From positions 1-61,564 of the forward strand of contig JALOLF010000007.1 of the NCBI GenBank assembly GCA_025456085.1: DNA of 61,564 bases. Reading direction: 5' to 3'. Under the pieces are notes generated by a model. That model was not told where the DNA came from. It saw only the letters and a program-made list of their open reading frames with translations, and did no database searches. A program made the translations under genes and the position numbers. The DNA comes from Acidimicrobiales bacterium. Lineage in GTDB: Bacteria; Actinomycetota; Acidimicrobiia; Acidimicrobiales; Acidimicrobilacustridaceae. This document shows, one piece after another, positions 34,966-42,797 of the stretch (the stretch's first letter is position 1; every line of letters starts with the position of its first letter).

Positions 34966-35748
34966 ATGCGATCCGCACGCGTCCTCGCCGTCCTCGCCTC
35001 GTGCGCCGTCCTGGCGTTCGGCGCGGCCTGTTCCGACGACGACCCCGTGGAGCGCGCCGACGACGCAGCCACCACCACGACCGAGGCCCGGTCCGACGAC
35101 GACACCGAGACCGACACCACCGACGAGACCGACACCACCGACGAGACCGACACCACCGACGAGATCACCGGCACCGCCACCTGGCAGGTGACCCGGGACG
35201 TCGAGATCCCGTGGCCGGGCGGCTTCCCCGAGGCCGACGACATCGACGAGGCGCAGGTCTGCGACGACCTGACCGACGAGGACATCATCCCCGGCTACGC
35301 CGAGACCTACGCGCTGTTCAACGGTGAGCTGACGTGCACCGTGACGCTCGACGACGCCGCCGAGGCCCCCGAGGACCTGGACCGGTTCCCGGCCCTCTAC
35401 GTCGAGGCGCTGGAGTCGGTGGCGGTCGAGGACCTGCCCGAGGACGACTTCGGCGACATGAGCAGCGTCACCTACCGGGTCGTCATGGAGTTCGACGGAG
35501 AACCCGGGGCCGACCTGCCCGACATCGACGACACGGAGCTGGGCATGTTCGCCTTCGAGGACTACGCCTGCGCCGCTGCGGGCGAGGACCTCGACCTGCC
35601 CGGCGACTGGGAGTTCGACTCGAGCTCGGGCTTCGACGACGAGTGGACCGTGACCTGCCGGGCCTACGAACCCGACGCCGAGCCGGTCGAGGTCGATGCG
35701 GCCGCCGTCGAGGCCTTCGCCCAGGGCTACGAGTTCCCGCGGGACTGA
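34966..35748 (+). CDS. Secreted lipoprotein with acidic repeats (second), unknown function
   Basis: ATG at 34966 gives 260 residues. The signal peptide ends in LAFGAAC, lipid-modified Cys at 22. An Asp/Thr/Glu linker contains three copies of a DETDTT unit, followed by a domain with VTRDVEIPWPGGFPEADDIDEAQVCDDL and several pairable Cys residues. It parallels the lipoprotein at 32716-33588, which lies on the other side of the acyl-CoA dehydrogenase and on the other strand, with similar linker chemistry. No enzymatic motif is visible; an extracytoplasmic binding role is a guess. Confidence 0.75.
   Translation: MRSARVLAVLASCAVLAFGAACSDDDPVERADDAATTTTEARSDDDTETDTTDETDTTDETDTTDEITGTATWQVTRDVEIPWPGGFPEADDIDEAQVCDDLTDEDIIPGYAETYALFNGELTCTVTLDDAAEAPEDLDRFPALYVEALESVAVEDLPEDDFGDMSSVTYRVVMEFDGEPGADLPDIDDTELGMFAFEDYACAAAGEDLDLPGDWEFDSSSGFDDEWTVTCRAYEPDAEPVEVDAAAVEAFAQGYEFPRD
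35107..35160. repeat. 18-bp tandem repeat encoding DETDTT
   Basis: Three perfect copies of GAGACCGACACCACCGAC lie in frame in the second lipoprotein gene. The DNA differs from the repeat at 33388-33454, but the coded unit differs from DEPDTT only at one residue. Confidence 0.85.
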
Positions 35749-35757
35749 GCAGCGACC

Positions 35758-36318
35758 ATGGCCGCTCCCGGAGGCACCCCGCCCATCCCGCCCTACCCGC
35801 CCGGCGTCGACACGCCCGAGCAGGAGGCCGAGTACGACAAGCTGCGCCGTCGTGTGCTGTGGAGCCTGCCCTACGGCCTGTACGTCGTGGGCTCCCGGGC
35901 CGGCGAGCGCCGCAACCTGATGACGCTCAACTGGGCGACCCAGGTCTCCTTCGAGCCCAAGCTGGTGGGCATCGGCGTGGACAAGCACGCCTTCACCCAC
36001 GAGTTGATCACCGCCGGCGGGGTGTTCAGCCTCTGCACCGTCGACCGTGAGGACCGGGCCATCGTGCGGAAGTTCACCAAGCCGGTCGAGGTCGACCTGG
36101 CGGCCGGTACCTTGAACGGCTTCGCGTTCCGCGACGGGCTCTCCGGCGCCCCGGTGCTCACCCAGGCGGTGGCCTGGCTCGACTGCGAGGTGCGCCAGTC
36201 CGTCGACACGGGCGGCCACACGTTCTTCATCGGCGAGGTCGTGGACTGCGGGTTCCAGGCCGACGAGGAGACGCCCGTGCTGCGGATGGAGGACACCCGC
36301 ATGAACTACGGGGGATAG
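35758..36318 (+). CDS. Flavin reductase-like FMN-binding protein (second copy)
   Basis: A 186-residue split-barrel flavoprotein. LPYGLYVVGSRAGERRNLMTLNWATQVSF is the FMN-binding block (parts: RRNLMTLNWATQ), then KLVGIGVDKHAFTHELI and GVFSLCTVDRED. A Pro-rich N-terminal tail of about 20 residues precedes it. GHTFFIGEVVDC near the C-terminus is typical of the flavin reductase domain. It starts 9 nt after the lipoprotein stop, so both may be on one transcript. Distinct from the copy at 25395-26015, with which it shares the fold but limited sequence. Confidence 0.75.
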   Translation: MAAPGGTPPIPPYPPGVDTPEQEAEYDKLRRRVLWSLPYGLYVVGSRAGERRNLMTLNWATQVSFEPKLVGIGVDKHAFTHELITAGGVFSLCTVDREDRAIVRKFTKPVEVDLAAGTLNGFAFRDGLSGAPVLTQAVAWLDCEVRQSVDTGGHTFFIGEVVDCGFQADEETPVLRMEDTRMNYGG

Positions 36319-36354
36319 GGACCCGGGACCGCGGCGCCCGTCGGCGGGAGGTGG

Positions 36355-36360
36355 CAACAT
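36355..36360 (+). promoter_or_regulatory. Near-leaderless -10 element for the decarboxylase gene
   Basis: CAACAT ends 8 nt before the ATG at 36369. The first base deviates from consensus, so support is weaker than at the TANNNT sites. Confidence 0.35.
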
Positions 36361-36368
36361 CGGCGCCC

Positions 36369-37619
36369 ATGACCGACGCGGAGATCTTCCCCACCCGGGG
36401 TGAGCCGGCAGCAGCGGTGCTCGAGCAGCTCGGCACCCTGCGTGCCGGCGACATCGACTGGCGCAGCGGGCGGGCCTTCAGCCTCGTCTACCACCCCGAC
36501 GACGCCGAGCTGGAGGAGCTGCTGCACACCGTCGGACGGTGGTTCCTGCACGAGAACGCCCTGAACCCGTTCAAGTACCCGAGCCTGGTGACCATGGAGG
36601 CCGAGCTGGTGGCGATGGCCGCCGACCTGTTCGGCACGGTCCCCAAGGCCGGCACGTTGTCCAGCGGCGGGACCGAGAGCATCTTCCTGGCGGTGCACAC
36701 GGCGCGCAGCGTCGGCGACCAGCGGGGGATCGTCGCCCCCAACATCGTCACCGCCGACACGGTGCACCCGGCCTTCGCCAAGGCCTGCCACTACCTGCGG
36801 GTGGAGCACCGGCGGGTGCCGGTGCGGGCGGACCTGCGCGCCGACCCGGAGGCCATGGCCGCCGTCGTCGACGACGACACCGTGCTGCTCGTCGGTTCGG
36901 CGCCGTGCTACCCCTACGGGGTCATCGATCCCATCCCCGAGATCGCCGCGGTGGCGTCCGGTCACGGCACGCTGTGCCACGTCGACGCCTGCCTGGGCGG
37001 GTGGCTGCTGCCGTGGTGGGAGCGCCTGGGCGAGCCCGTGGCGCCCTGGGACTTCCGGGTGCCGGGGGTGACCTCGCTGTCGGCGGACCTGCACAAGTAC
37101 GGCTACGCCTTCAAGGGGGCCTCGCTCGTGCTCTACCGCGACCCGGCCCTGGTGCAGCACCAGTGGTTCGTGTACGACGCGTGGCCCGGTGGCCTGTACG
37201 GGTCGATCACCACGGCGGGCACGCGGCCGGCCGCACCCATCGCCGGCGCGTGGGCCGCGGTGCGGTTCCTGGGCGCCGAGGGCTATCTGCGCAAGGCCGC
37301 CCAGGTCCGTGACGCGACCGCGGCCTTCCGGCAGGCCGTCGAGTCCCACGCCGGCCTGGCGGTGACCGGGTCGCCCGACCTGAGCCTGTTCGAGTTCGGA
37401 GCCACACCCCACAGCGGTCTCGACATCGGCGGTGTCGGAGACGTGCTCGACGAGCGGGGCTGGAACCTGGACCGCCAGCCCGGCGGCCTGCACCTCATGG
37501 TGTCGCCCTACCACGTGCACGTGGTGGAGGACTTCGGCCGCGACCTCGCCGACGCCGTCGTCCACCACGGCCGCAGCCGGGGGAGGACGGCGGGCTACGG
37601 CGGCATCGCCGATGCCTGA
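36369..37619 (+). CDS. PLP-dependent decarboxylase/lyase, sphingosine-phosphate lyase-like
   Basis: ATG at 36369 gives 416 residues. The aspartate-aminotransferase fold is shown by TLSSGGTESIFLAVHTAR (cofactor phosphate pocket), HVDACLGGWLLPWW (Asp pairing with the pyridine nitrogen) and SADLHKYGYAFKGAS, whose Lys forms the Schiff base. The overall pattern fits the group of bacterial sphingosine-1-phosphate lyase-like and glutamate-decarboxylase-like enzymes. Substrate is not predictable: amino acid or phosphorylated amino alcohol. The stop overlaps the mobA start by 8 nt, so they are co-translated, an unusual pairing. Confidence 0.82.
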   Translation: MTDAEIFPTRGEPAAAVLEQLGTLRAGDIDWRSGRAFSLVYHPDDAELEELLHTVGRWFLHENALNPFKYPSLVTMEAELVAMAADLFGTVPKAGTLSSGGTESIFLAVHTARSVGDQRGIVAPNIVTADTVHPAFAKACHYLRVEHRRVPVRADLRADPEAMAAVVDDDTVLLVGSAPCYPYGVIDPIPEIAAVASGHGTLCHVDACLGGWLLPWWERLGEPVAPWDFRVPGVTSLSADLHKYGYAFKGASLVLYRDPALVQHQWFVYDAWPGGLYGSITTAGTRPAAPIAGAWAAVRFLGAEGYLRKAAQVRDATAAFRQAVESHAGLAVTGSPDLSLFEFGATPHSGLDIGGVGDVLDERGWNLDRQPGGLHLMVSPYHVHVVEDFGRDLADAVVHHGRSRGRTAGYGGIADA

Positions 37620-38208
37620 GCCGGCCTTCAGCGGCATCGTGCTGACCGGCGGGGCCTCGAGCCGGATGGGGCGCGACAAGGCGCTGCTGGAGGTGCGGGG
37701 ACGGCCGCTGGCCGTCATCGCCGCGTCGGCGCTGCAGGAGGCGGGCGCCGACGAGGTCCTGGCCGTCGGGGGCGACCGCGAGGGTCTGGCGGCGCTGGGC
37801 CTGCGGACCGTGGCCGACGACGCGCCCGGTGAGGGTCCGCTGGGCGGCATGGTGACCGGCCTGGCCCGTGTGCACCACGCGCTCGCCGTCGTGTTGAGCT
37901 GCGACCTCCCCGACGTCGACGCCGCCACCGTGCGGGCCCTGGTCGACGCGCTCGCCGCCGCGCCGGCGGCCGACGGCGCGCTGGGGGTGCAGGACGACGG
38001 CTGGCAGCAGCTGCTGTGCAGCGCCTGGCGGGTGGAGCGGGCCCTGCCGGTGCTCGCTGCGGCCTTCCGGGCGGGGGAGCGCGCGCCGAGGCGCGCCGTG
38101 GTCGGCCTGCACACCGTGGCGGTCACGGCGCTTGAGCCGGACGCGCTGCACGACGTGGACCGTCCCGAGGATCTGCGCCGGTACGATGCAGGCCGTGAAC
38201 ATCCCTGA
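37612..38208 (+). CDS. mobA: Molybdenum cofactor guanylyltransferase (MobA-like)
   Basis: ATG at 37612 gives 198 residues. GIVLTGGASSRMGRDKALLEVRG near the N-terminus is the GTP-binding loop with the conserved GRDK of MobA, and VVLSCDLPDVDAATV holds the metal-binding Asp pair. The enzyme attaches GMP to Mo-molybdopterin for the DMSO-reductase class. No other molybdopterin gene is in the window. A CTP-using MocA-type reading is possible but less likely given the SRMGxDK pattern. The end of the gene contains a -10 element for the following rhodanese gene. Confidence 0.82.
   Translation: MPEPAFSGIVLTGGASSRMGRDKALLEVRGRPLAVIAASALQEAGADEVLAVGGDREGLAALGLRTVADDAPGEGPLGGMVTGLARVHHALAVVLSCDLPDVDAATVRALVDALAAAPAADGALGVQDDGWQQLLCSAWRVERALPVLAAAFRAGERAPRRAVVGLHTVAVTALEPDALHDVDRPEDLRRYDAGREHP
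38182..38187 (+). promoter_or_regulatory. Leaderless -10 element inside mobA
   Basis: TACGAT ends 7 nt before GTG at 38195. It lies wholly within the mobA coding region, within 10 codons of its stop, and sets the rhodanese start. Confidence 0.5.
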
Positions 38209-38518
38209 GATCGACGTCCACGCCTTGGCGCACCTGCGTGACGCGGGCGCGCCGATCATCGACGTGCGCCAGCCCGACGAGTACGTCCACGCCCACGTCG
38301 CCGGCGCGGAGCTGATCCCGCTCGGCGACCTGGCCTCGCGGCTCGAGGAGATCCCGAAGGGCCAGCGCGTCTACCTCATCTGTCGCAGCGGCGCCCGCAG
38401 CATGCGGGCCTGTGAGTTCCTGGCCGCCCAGGGCTATGACGTGGCCAACGTGGCTGGCGGCACCATGGGGTGGATGGAGGCCGGCCAACCCGTCGTCAGC
38501 GGGCCGATGCCCGGGTGA
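38195..38518 (+). CDS. Rhodanese-like domain protein
   Basis: GTG at 38195, 7 nt after TACGAT, gives MNIPEIDVHALAHLRD and 107 residues; ATG at 38186 is the alternative start. IIDVRQPDEYVHAHVAGAELIPLG and YLICRSGARSMRA form a single rhodanese domain with active-site Cys63 (loop CRSGAR). Such proteins transfer persulfide sulfur or sense it. The C-terminus lacks an N-terminal inactive domain and any export signal, so it is a cytoplasmic single-domain form. It overlaps the end of mobA and the start of the RNase D gene (GTGA). Confidence 0.88.
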   Translation: MNIPEIDVHALAHLRDAGAPIIDVRQPDEYVHAHVAGAELIPLGDLASRLEEIPKGQRVYLICRSGARSMRACEFLAAQGYDVANVAGGTMGWMEAGQPVVSGPMPG

Positions 38519-39711
38519 GACGGCGGCGTGGCGGGCCCGCCCCCGAGAGCTCCGAGCTCGAGTTCACCCTCGTCGAGGACGACGTCGCCTTCGAGGCGGT
38601 CCTCCGGGCGCTCGGCGACGCACCGGTGTACGCGCTCGACACCGAGTTCCACCGGGAGCGCACCTACTACCCGCAGCTCGCGCTGCTGCAGGTGGCCTGG
38701 CCCGACGGTCTGGCCCTGATCGATCCGCTCTCGGTCGATCTCACCCCCTTCGCGGCGGTCCTCGACGGGCCCGGCGTGGCGGTCCTGCACGCCGCCGACC
38801 AGGACCTCGAGGTCCTCGACCGGGCCTGCGGCACGATCCCGGCCCGGCTGTTCGACACCCAGGTGGCGGCGGGCTTCGTGGGCCTGCCCAGCGCGTCGCT
38901 GGCTTCCCTGTACGACCGGCTGCTGGGTCGTCGGCTCCCGAAGGCCGACCGGCTCACCGACTGGCTGCGCCGGCCCCTCGAACCGAGCCAACTCAGCTAC
39001 GCCGCCGCCGACGTGGCCTACCTGCTCGATCTGCGCGCCGTGCTGTGCGACGACCTGTCGGCCCGCGCCCGCACGGCCTGGGTGGAGGACGAGTGCGAGG
39101 AGGCCCGACGTCGCCAGCGCGGCGCCCGGGACCCCCTCGAGGCCTGGCGGCGCATCAAGGAAGCCCGCCAGCTCCGCGGCCGGGCGTTGTCCATCGCGCA
39201 GACCGTGGCGGCCTGGCGGGAGACCACGGCCGCTCGACTCGACGTACCACCCCGCTTCGTGCTGCCCGACCTGGGTGTCGTGGGGATCGCCCAGCGCCCG
39301 CCGTCGACGGCGGCGGAGCTGCGGGCCGTGCGCAGCGTCGAGGATCGTCATCTGCGCATGTTCGACGTCACGGAGTTGCTCGCGGTGGTGCGCGACGCTC
39401 GCAACGCCCCACCGCGGCCGGTGCCGGAGTCGGTCCCGCCGGAGCTCGAGCGCGAGCTGCGCCCCGCGGTGAGCCTCATCTCGGCGTGGGTGAGCCAGCT
39501 CGCCCGGGAGCTCGAGATCGACACCGCGGCGCTCGCCACGAGGGCCGACATCGAGGCCCTCCTGCGCGGCGAGGACGGCCGGCTCTCCCACGGGTGGCGT
39601 GCCGACGCGGTCGGCGACGTGATCCGCCGGCTGGTGGCGGGCGAGGGCGCGCTGGCCTTCGAACGGGGCACGCTCGTGCTGGAGCAGCGTTCACACCAGC
39701 CGCTGGGCTGA
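38515..39711 (+). CDS. rnd: Ribonuclease D-like 3'-5' exonuclease with HRDC domain
   Basis: GTG at 38515 overlaps the rhodanese stop and gives 398 residues. The DEDDy exonuclease domain shows YALDTEFHRERTYYPQL (Asp42 and Glu44), VLHAADQDLEVL (third acidic residue) and LSYAAADVAYLLDL (Tyr and final Asp). After about residue 205 comes an HRDC domain with EAWRRIKEARQLRGRAL and FVLPDLGVVGIAQRPP, and a second HRDC-like region follows. RNase D trims 3' ends of tRNA and small RNAs. It is the last gene of the rightward block; its end is convergent with the TSUP/GH13 operon. Confidence 0.9.
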   Translation: MRRRRGGPAPESSELEFTLVEDDVAFEAVLRALGDAPVYALDTEFHRERTYYPQLALLQVAWPDGLALIDPLSVDLTPFAAVLDGPGVAVLHAADQDLEVLDRACGTIPARLFDTQVAAGFVGLPSASLASLYDRLLGRRLPKADRLTDWLRRPLEPSQLSYAAADVAYLLDLRAVLCDDLSARARTAWVEDECEEARRRQRGARDPLEAWRRIKEARQLRGRALSIAQTVAAWRETTAARLDVPPRFVLPDLGVVGIAQRPPSTAAELRAVRSVEDRHLRMFDVTELLAVVRDARNAPPRPVPESVPPELERELRPAVSLISAWVSQLARELEIDTAALATRADIEALLRGEDGRLSHGWRADAVGDVIRRLVAGEGALAFERGTLVLEQRSHQPLG

Positions 39712-39729
39712 CCCGTCGCGCCGCGGCGC

Positions 39730-40056
39730 TCAGTGCACGGCGGCCACGCCGATGCCGATCACGGCGAGCAGGCCGATCCCCGCCCCCACGAAGCGCCAGT
39801 CGCGCCGACCGGTCCAGCGCACCACCAGCCACGCCACCCGCACCAGCGGCACGGCGATCAGCAGCGCAGCCAGCGCCAGCCCCAGCGTGCGGGCCTCCTC
39901 GGTCGGTGCGACGAGCGAGGCGACGGCCAGACCGAAGGTCACCACCAGCAGCAGTTGCAGGAACCGCACCAGGTAGCGCTGACGGCCGATGCGGGGGTTG
40001 TGCGGGCGACCACCCGGTTCGGCTGGCGCACCGTCGGGTGGTGTCGGCGCGCTCAT
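39730..40056 (-). CDS. Small membrane protein in the GH13/TSUP operon
   Basis: A 108-residue protein with a polar N-terminus (about 1-30, Pro/Gly rich) and three hydrophobic helices (about 34-52, 58-78 and 89-106). No family recognised. Its ATG overlaps the TSUP transporter stop by 4 nt, so it is co-translated and may act with that transporter. A short hairpin (GCGCC/GGCGC) lies just beyond its stop. Confidence 0.65.
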   Translation of the reverse strand: MSAPTPPDGAPAEPGGRPHNPRIGRQRYLVRFLQLLLVVTFGLAVASLVAPTEEARTLGLALAALLIAVPLVRVAWLVVRWTGRRDWRFVGAGIGLLAVIGIGVAAVH

Positions 40057-40883
40057 CCCCGCACCGCCAACAGCACGCCGATGAACACGAGCAGCGCGCT
40101 CAGCACCTTGCGCGCCACCTGGGGATCGAGCCGCGCCTGGACCGCGGCACCGAGCACGCCGCCCACGAGTCCACCCGCCACGACGGCGGCGCCGGCCCGG
40201 TAGTCGACGCGGCCCTGCCCGGCGAACACCAGGAGGCTGGCCGAGGACGTGATGCCGGCGGTGAACGTGGTGGTCGCCGAGGCCACCTTGACCGGGACCT
40301 TCATCACCTCGCTCATCACCGGGGTCTTGATGAACCCGCCGCCGACACCGGCCAGCCCGGCGACGAGACCGGCGCCGCTCATGGCGGCGAGGCCCAGCGG
40401 GACGTTGCGGGCCTGGTACGGCACGATCTCCTCACCCAGTCGGTAGCTGCCCCCGAGCGTCCCGGGCCATTCGCCCGGAGCCTCCTCGGCGAAGGTGACG
40501 TCGGGCCTGTTGCGGATCCCCTTGCGCCGTGCACCGGCGACGGCGGACACGATGGCCACCGCGGCCAGGAACCGACTCAGCACCGAGCCCGGCACGACGT
40601 CGCCGAGGACCGCACCGAGGATGGCGCCGGCGGAGGCGGTGATCTCGAGGGTCACCCCCAGACGGTGGTGCACCACGCCCTCGCGCAGCTGACGGGGTGC
40701 GGCGGCGAGGGAGCCGGCGGCGACGGAGAGGATGCCGAGCGGCGCCGCGATGCGGGGATCGGCGCCGAGCAGGATGAGCACCGGGACCAGGATGATGGCG
40801 CCACCGACCCCGCCCAGGGTCCCCACCAGGGCCGTGGCCAGGCTCAGCGCCACCAGCGCGGCGTCGGGCGGGAGGTCGTTCAC
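40053..40883 (-). CDS. TSUP family (TauE/SafE) transporter
   Basis: GTG at 40883 overlaps the stop of the glycosidase gene (GTGA) and gives 276 residues; the longer open frame upstream is a shadow. Two copies of the family repeat are seen: VGTLGGVGGAIILVPVLILL near the N-terminus and VAGLAGVGGGFIKTPVMSEVM in the second half, each beginning a four-helix unit. TSUP proteins export or import sulfur-containing or organic anions such as sulfite, sulfoacetate or taurine products. Why it is paired with a glycosidase is unclear. Confidence 0.88.
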   Translation of the reverse strand: MNDLPPDAALVALSLATALVGTLGGVGGAIILVPVLILLGADPRIAAPLGILSVAAGSLAAAPRQLREGVVHHRLGVTLEITASAGAILGAVLGDVVPGSVLSRFLAAVAIVSAVAGARRKGIRNRPDVTFAEEAPGEWPGTLGGSYRLGEEIVPYQARNVPLGLAAMSGAGLVAGLAGVGGGFIKTPVMSEVMKVPVKVASATTTFTAGITSSASLLVFAGQGRVDYRAGAAVVAGGLVGGVLGAAVQARLDPQVARKVLSALLVFIGVLLAVRG

Positions 40884-42436
40884 GGGCCGGCCCGCACGAT
40901 GACGGCCTCGTCGCCGCCCAACGTGGCGTCGAAGGCGGCGGTGGACCGGCGCTCCGGGCACGAGCTGACCTCGACGGTCCCGTCCACCCCGGGCACGGCC
41001 ACGTCGCCGGCGGTGAAGTTCACGAGCACGACCCGCACGTCGTCGCGGTACCGACGACGCCAGCCGACCACCCCCTCGGGTAGGTCGAGCAGCTCCTGGT
41101 CGCCCCGGACCAGCGCCGGTGAGCCACGTCGCACGGCCAGGAGTCGCCGGTACAGGTGCAGCATCGAGTCGGGATCCTCCCGCTGGCTCGCCACGTCCAG
41201 GCGGTCCGAGTGGGGCGGCCAGGGCAGCCAGGGGTCGAGCGACGCCCAGCCGTGGCCCTCCGAGGCGTCCCACGGCAGCGGCGCCCGGCACCCGTCGCGT
41301 CCACCGGGATCCACGACCCGGTCGGCGGGCACCGCGGCGTCCTCGAGACCGAGCTCCTCGCCGGCGTACAGGAAGGGGGTGCCCCGCAGCCCGAGCAGGA
41401 GCACCGCCGCCGCCCGGGCCCGGGCCGTCGAGCCGTAGCGGGTGCGGTGCCGGGGGTTGTCGTGGTTGGACAGCACCCAGGTCGGCCAGGCGCCGATCGG
41501 CTCGAGCTCGGCCTGGGTGCGGGTCAGCACGTCGCGCCACCGGGTGGCGTCCCACGCGGTGTGCAGGGGAGCGAAGTTGAACGCCAGCTGCAGCTCGTCA
41601 CCCCGGCCGTAGTAGCTGGCCACCAGGGCCGGGTCGAGCAGCACCACCTCCCCGACCATCATGCGGTCGCCCTCGTAGCCGTCGAGCAGGCGGCGCAGGT
41701 CGCGCAGCATCGGATGGGTCTCGGGCCGGTCGTTGAGGATGCAGTGGGGCAGCGGCACGTACTCGGGTGGATCGTCGTCGAGCGCCGGTGCCTTGCCGAT
41801 GCAGTGCACGACATCGGCCCGGAAGCCGTCGACACCCCGGTCCAGCCAGAAGCGCAGGGTGTCGTGCATGGCCGACCGCACGTCGGGGTTCGCCCAGTTC
41901 AGGTCGGGTTGCTCGGGCAGGAACAGGTGCAGGTAGTACTGCCCGCTGGCCTCGTCGAGCGTCCAGGCCGGGGAGGGGCTGAAGGCCGCCACCCAGTTGT
42001 TGGGCGGCCCGCCGTCGGGGCCCGGGTCGCGCCACACGTACCAGTCGCGTCGGGCCGCGTCGGGCCCCGAGCGCGCCTCGCGGAACCAGGCGTGCTGGTC
42101 GGAGGTGTGGTTGGGCACCCAGTCGAGGATCACCCGCAGGTCCCGCCGGTGTGCCTCGGCCACGAGGGCGTCGAAGGTGTCGAGGCTCCCGAAGAGCGGG
42201 TCGATGTCGCAGTAGTCGGCGACGTCGTAGCCGAAGTCGGCCATGGGCGAGGGGTAGACGGGCGACAGCCAGAGGGCGTCCACGCCCAGCCACGTCAGGT
42301 GGTCGAGGTGCCGCCGGATCCCCTCGAGGTCGCCGACGCCATCGCCGTCGGTGTCGCAGAACGACCGCGGGTAGATCTGGTAGACGACGCCACTCCGCCA
42401 CCACGGTTCGGCCACTTCGGTGCTCCCTCGGTCCAT
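40880..42436 (-). CDS. GH13 alpha-glucosidase/trehalose-type hydrolase
   Basis: A 518-residue cytoplasmic enzyme with the GH13 barrel. VVYQIYPRSFCDTDGDGVGDLEGI is the N-terminal signature of alpha-glucosidase and oligo-1,6-glucosidase subfamilies. GFRADVVHCIG carries the nucleophile Asp, MMVGEVV the acid/base Glu and LSNHDNPR the third catalytic Asp; DWVPNHTS is conserved region I. It has normal length. It probably hydrolyses alpha-glucosides (maltose, isomaltose or trehalose-related), but specificity is unproven. It leads an operon with the TSUP and small membrane genes and is divergent from the gene at 42532. Confidence 0.85.
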   Translation of the reverse strand: MDRGSTEVAEPWWRSGVVYQIYPRSFCDTDGDGVGDLEGIRRHLDHLTWLGVDALWLSPVYPSPMADFGYDVADYCDIDPLFGSLDTFDALVAEAHRRDLRVILDWVPNHTSDQHAWFREARSGPDAARRDWYVWRDPGPDGGPPNNWVAAFSPSPAWTLDEASGQYYLHLFLPEQPDLNWANPDVRSAMHDTLRFWLDRGVDGFRADVVHCIGKAPALDDDPPEYVPLPHCILNDRPETHPMLRDLRRLLDGYEGDRMMVGEVVLLDPALVASYYGRGDELQLAFNFAPLHTAWDATRWRDVLTRTQAELEPIGAWPTWVLSNHDNPRHRTRYGSTARARAAAVLLLGLRGTPFLYAGEELGLEDAAVPADRVVDPGGRDGCRAPLPWDASEGHGWASLDPWLPWPPHSDRLDVASQREDPDSMLHLYRRLLAVRRGSPALVRGDQELLDLPEGVVGWRRRYRDDVRVVLVNFTAGDVAVPGVDGTVEVSSCPERRSTAAFDATLGGDEAVIVRAGP

Positions 42437-42485
42437 CTCGATGCGTTGTGCTCGACCGGAGTGTCGCTCCCCCCGGGGGCGTGGC

Positions 42486-42491
42486 TACACT
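42486..42491 (+). promoter_or_regulatory. Candidate -10 element for the small CPEC protein gene
   Basis: TACACT lies 40 nt upstream of GTG at 42532. A weak -35 (TGTCGC at 42462-42467) is 18 bp upstream. The intervening leader has GGGAG as possible ribosome site. Confidence 0.3.
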
Positions 42492-42531
42492 ACCGGGGCT
42501 GCACTATCGGTCCGGGACGGGAGTACTGCCC

Positions 42532-42720
42532 GTGAAGAAGGGGCGACATCGGCGCTTCGAAGAAGCCCGAGCACTCAAGCGCACCAGTGACGACCTCGAC
42601 GCCCTGCTGGGCGATCGCGACGACCCGTGCCCGGAATGCGACACGCTGCCCGGAGACGAGCACGCGTCGTGGTGCCGGTACGAGGAGTCGCTGGAGGCCG
42701 ACGACTCGACCCGCTGGTAG
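42532..42720 (+). CDS. Small Cys-motif protein of unknown function
   Basis: GTG at 42532 gives 62 residues: a basic N-terminus (MKKGRHRRFEEARALKR), an acidic middle and a C-terminal CPEC with a third Cys 13 residues on (SWCRYEE), plus a His (DEHASWC). These could form a small metal site. The gene lies between divergent GH13 and convergent McrC-like genes. The protein composition and the -10 upstream make it believable, but no family is recognised. Confidence 0.55.
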   Translation: MKKGRHRRFEEARALKRTSDDLDALLGDRDDPCPECDTLPGDEHASWCRYEESLEADDSTRW

Positions 42721-42776
42721 CGGGCCCCTCGGCTCCGGGAGGCGTCGGCGCACCGGGCCGTCGGGCGGGGCGCGGA

Positions 42777-42797
42777 TCCCGGCTCGGGAACCGGGTT
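42777..42797. terminator. Weak hairpin between convergent genes
   Basis: CCCGG and CCGGG arms around 42778-42795 form a 5-bp stem between the ends of the 62-residue protein gene (42720) and the McrC-like gene (42797). No T-tract. Confidence 0.3.

Noticed and set aside
38412-41438. 1008-codon open frame on the plus strand
   Set aside because: A shadow over RNase D and the TSUP and GH13 genes on the minus strand, without domain-like segments.
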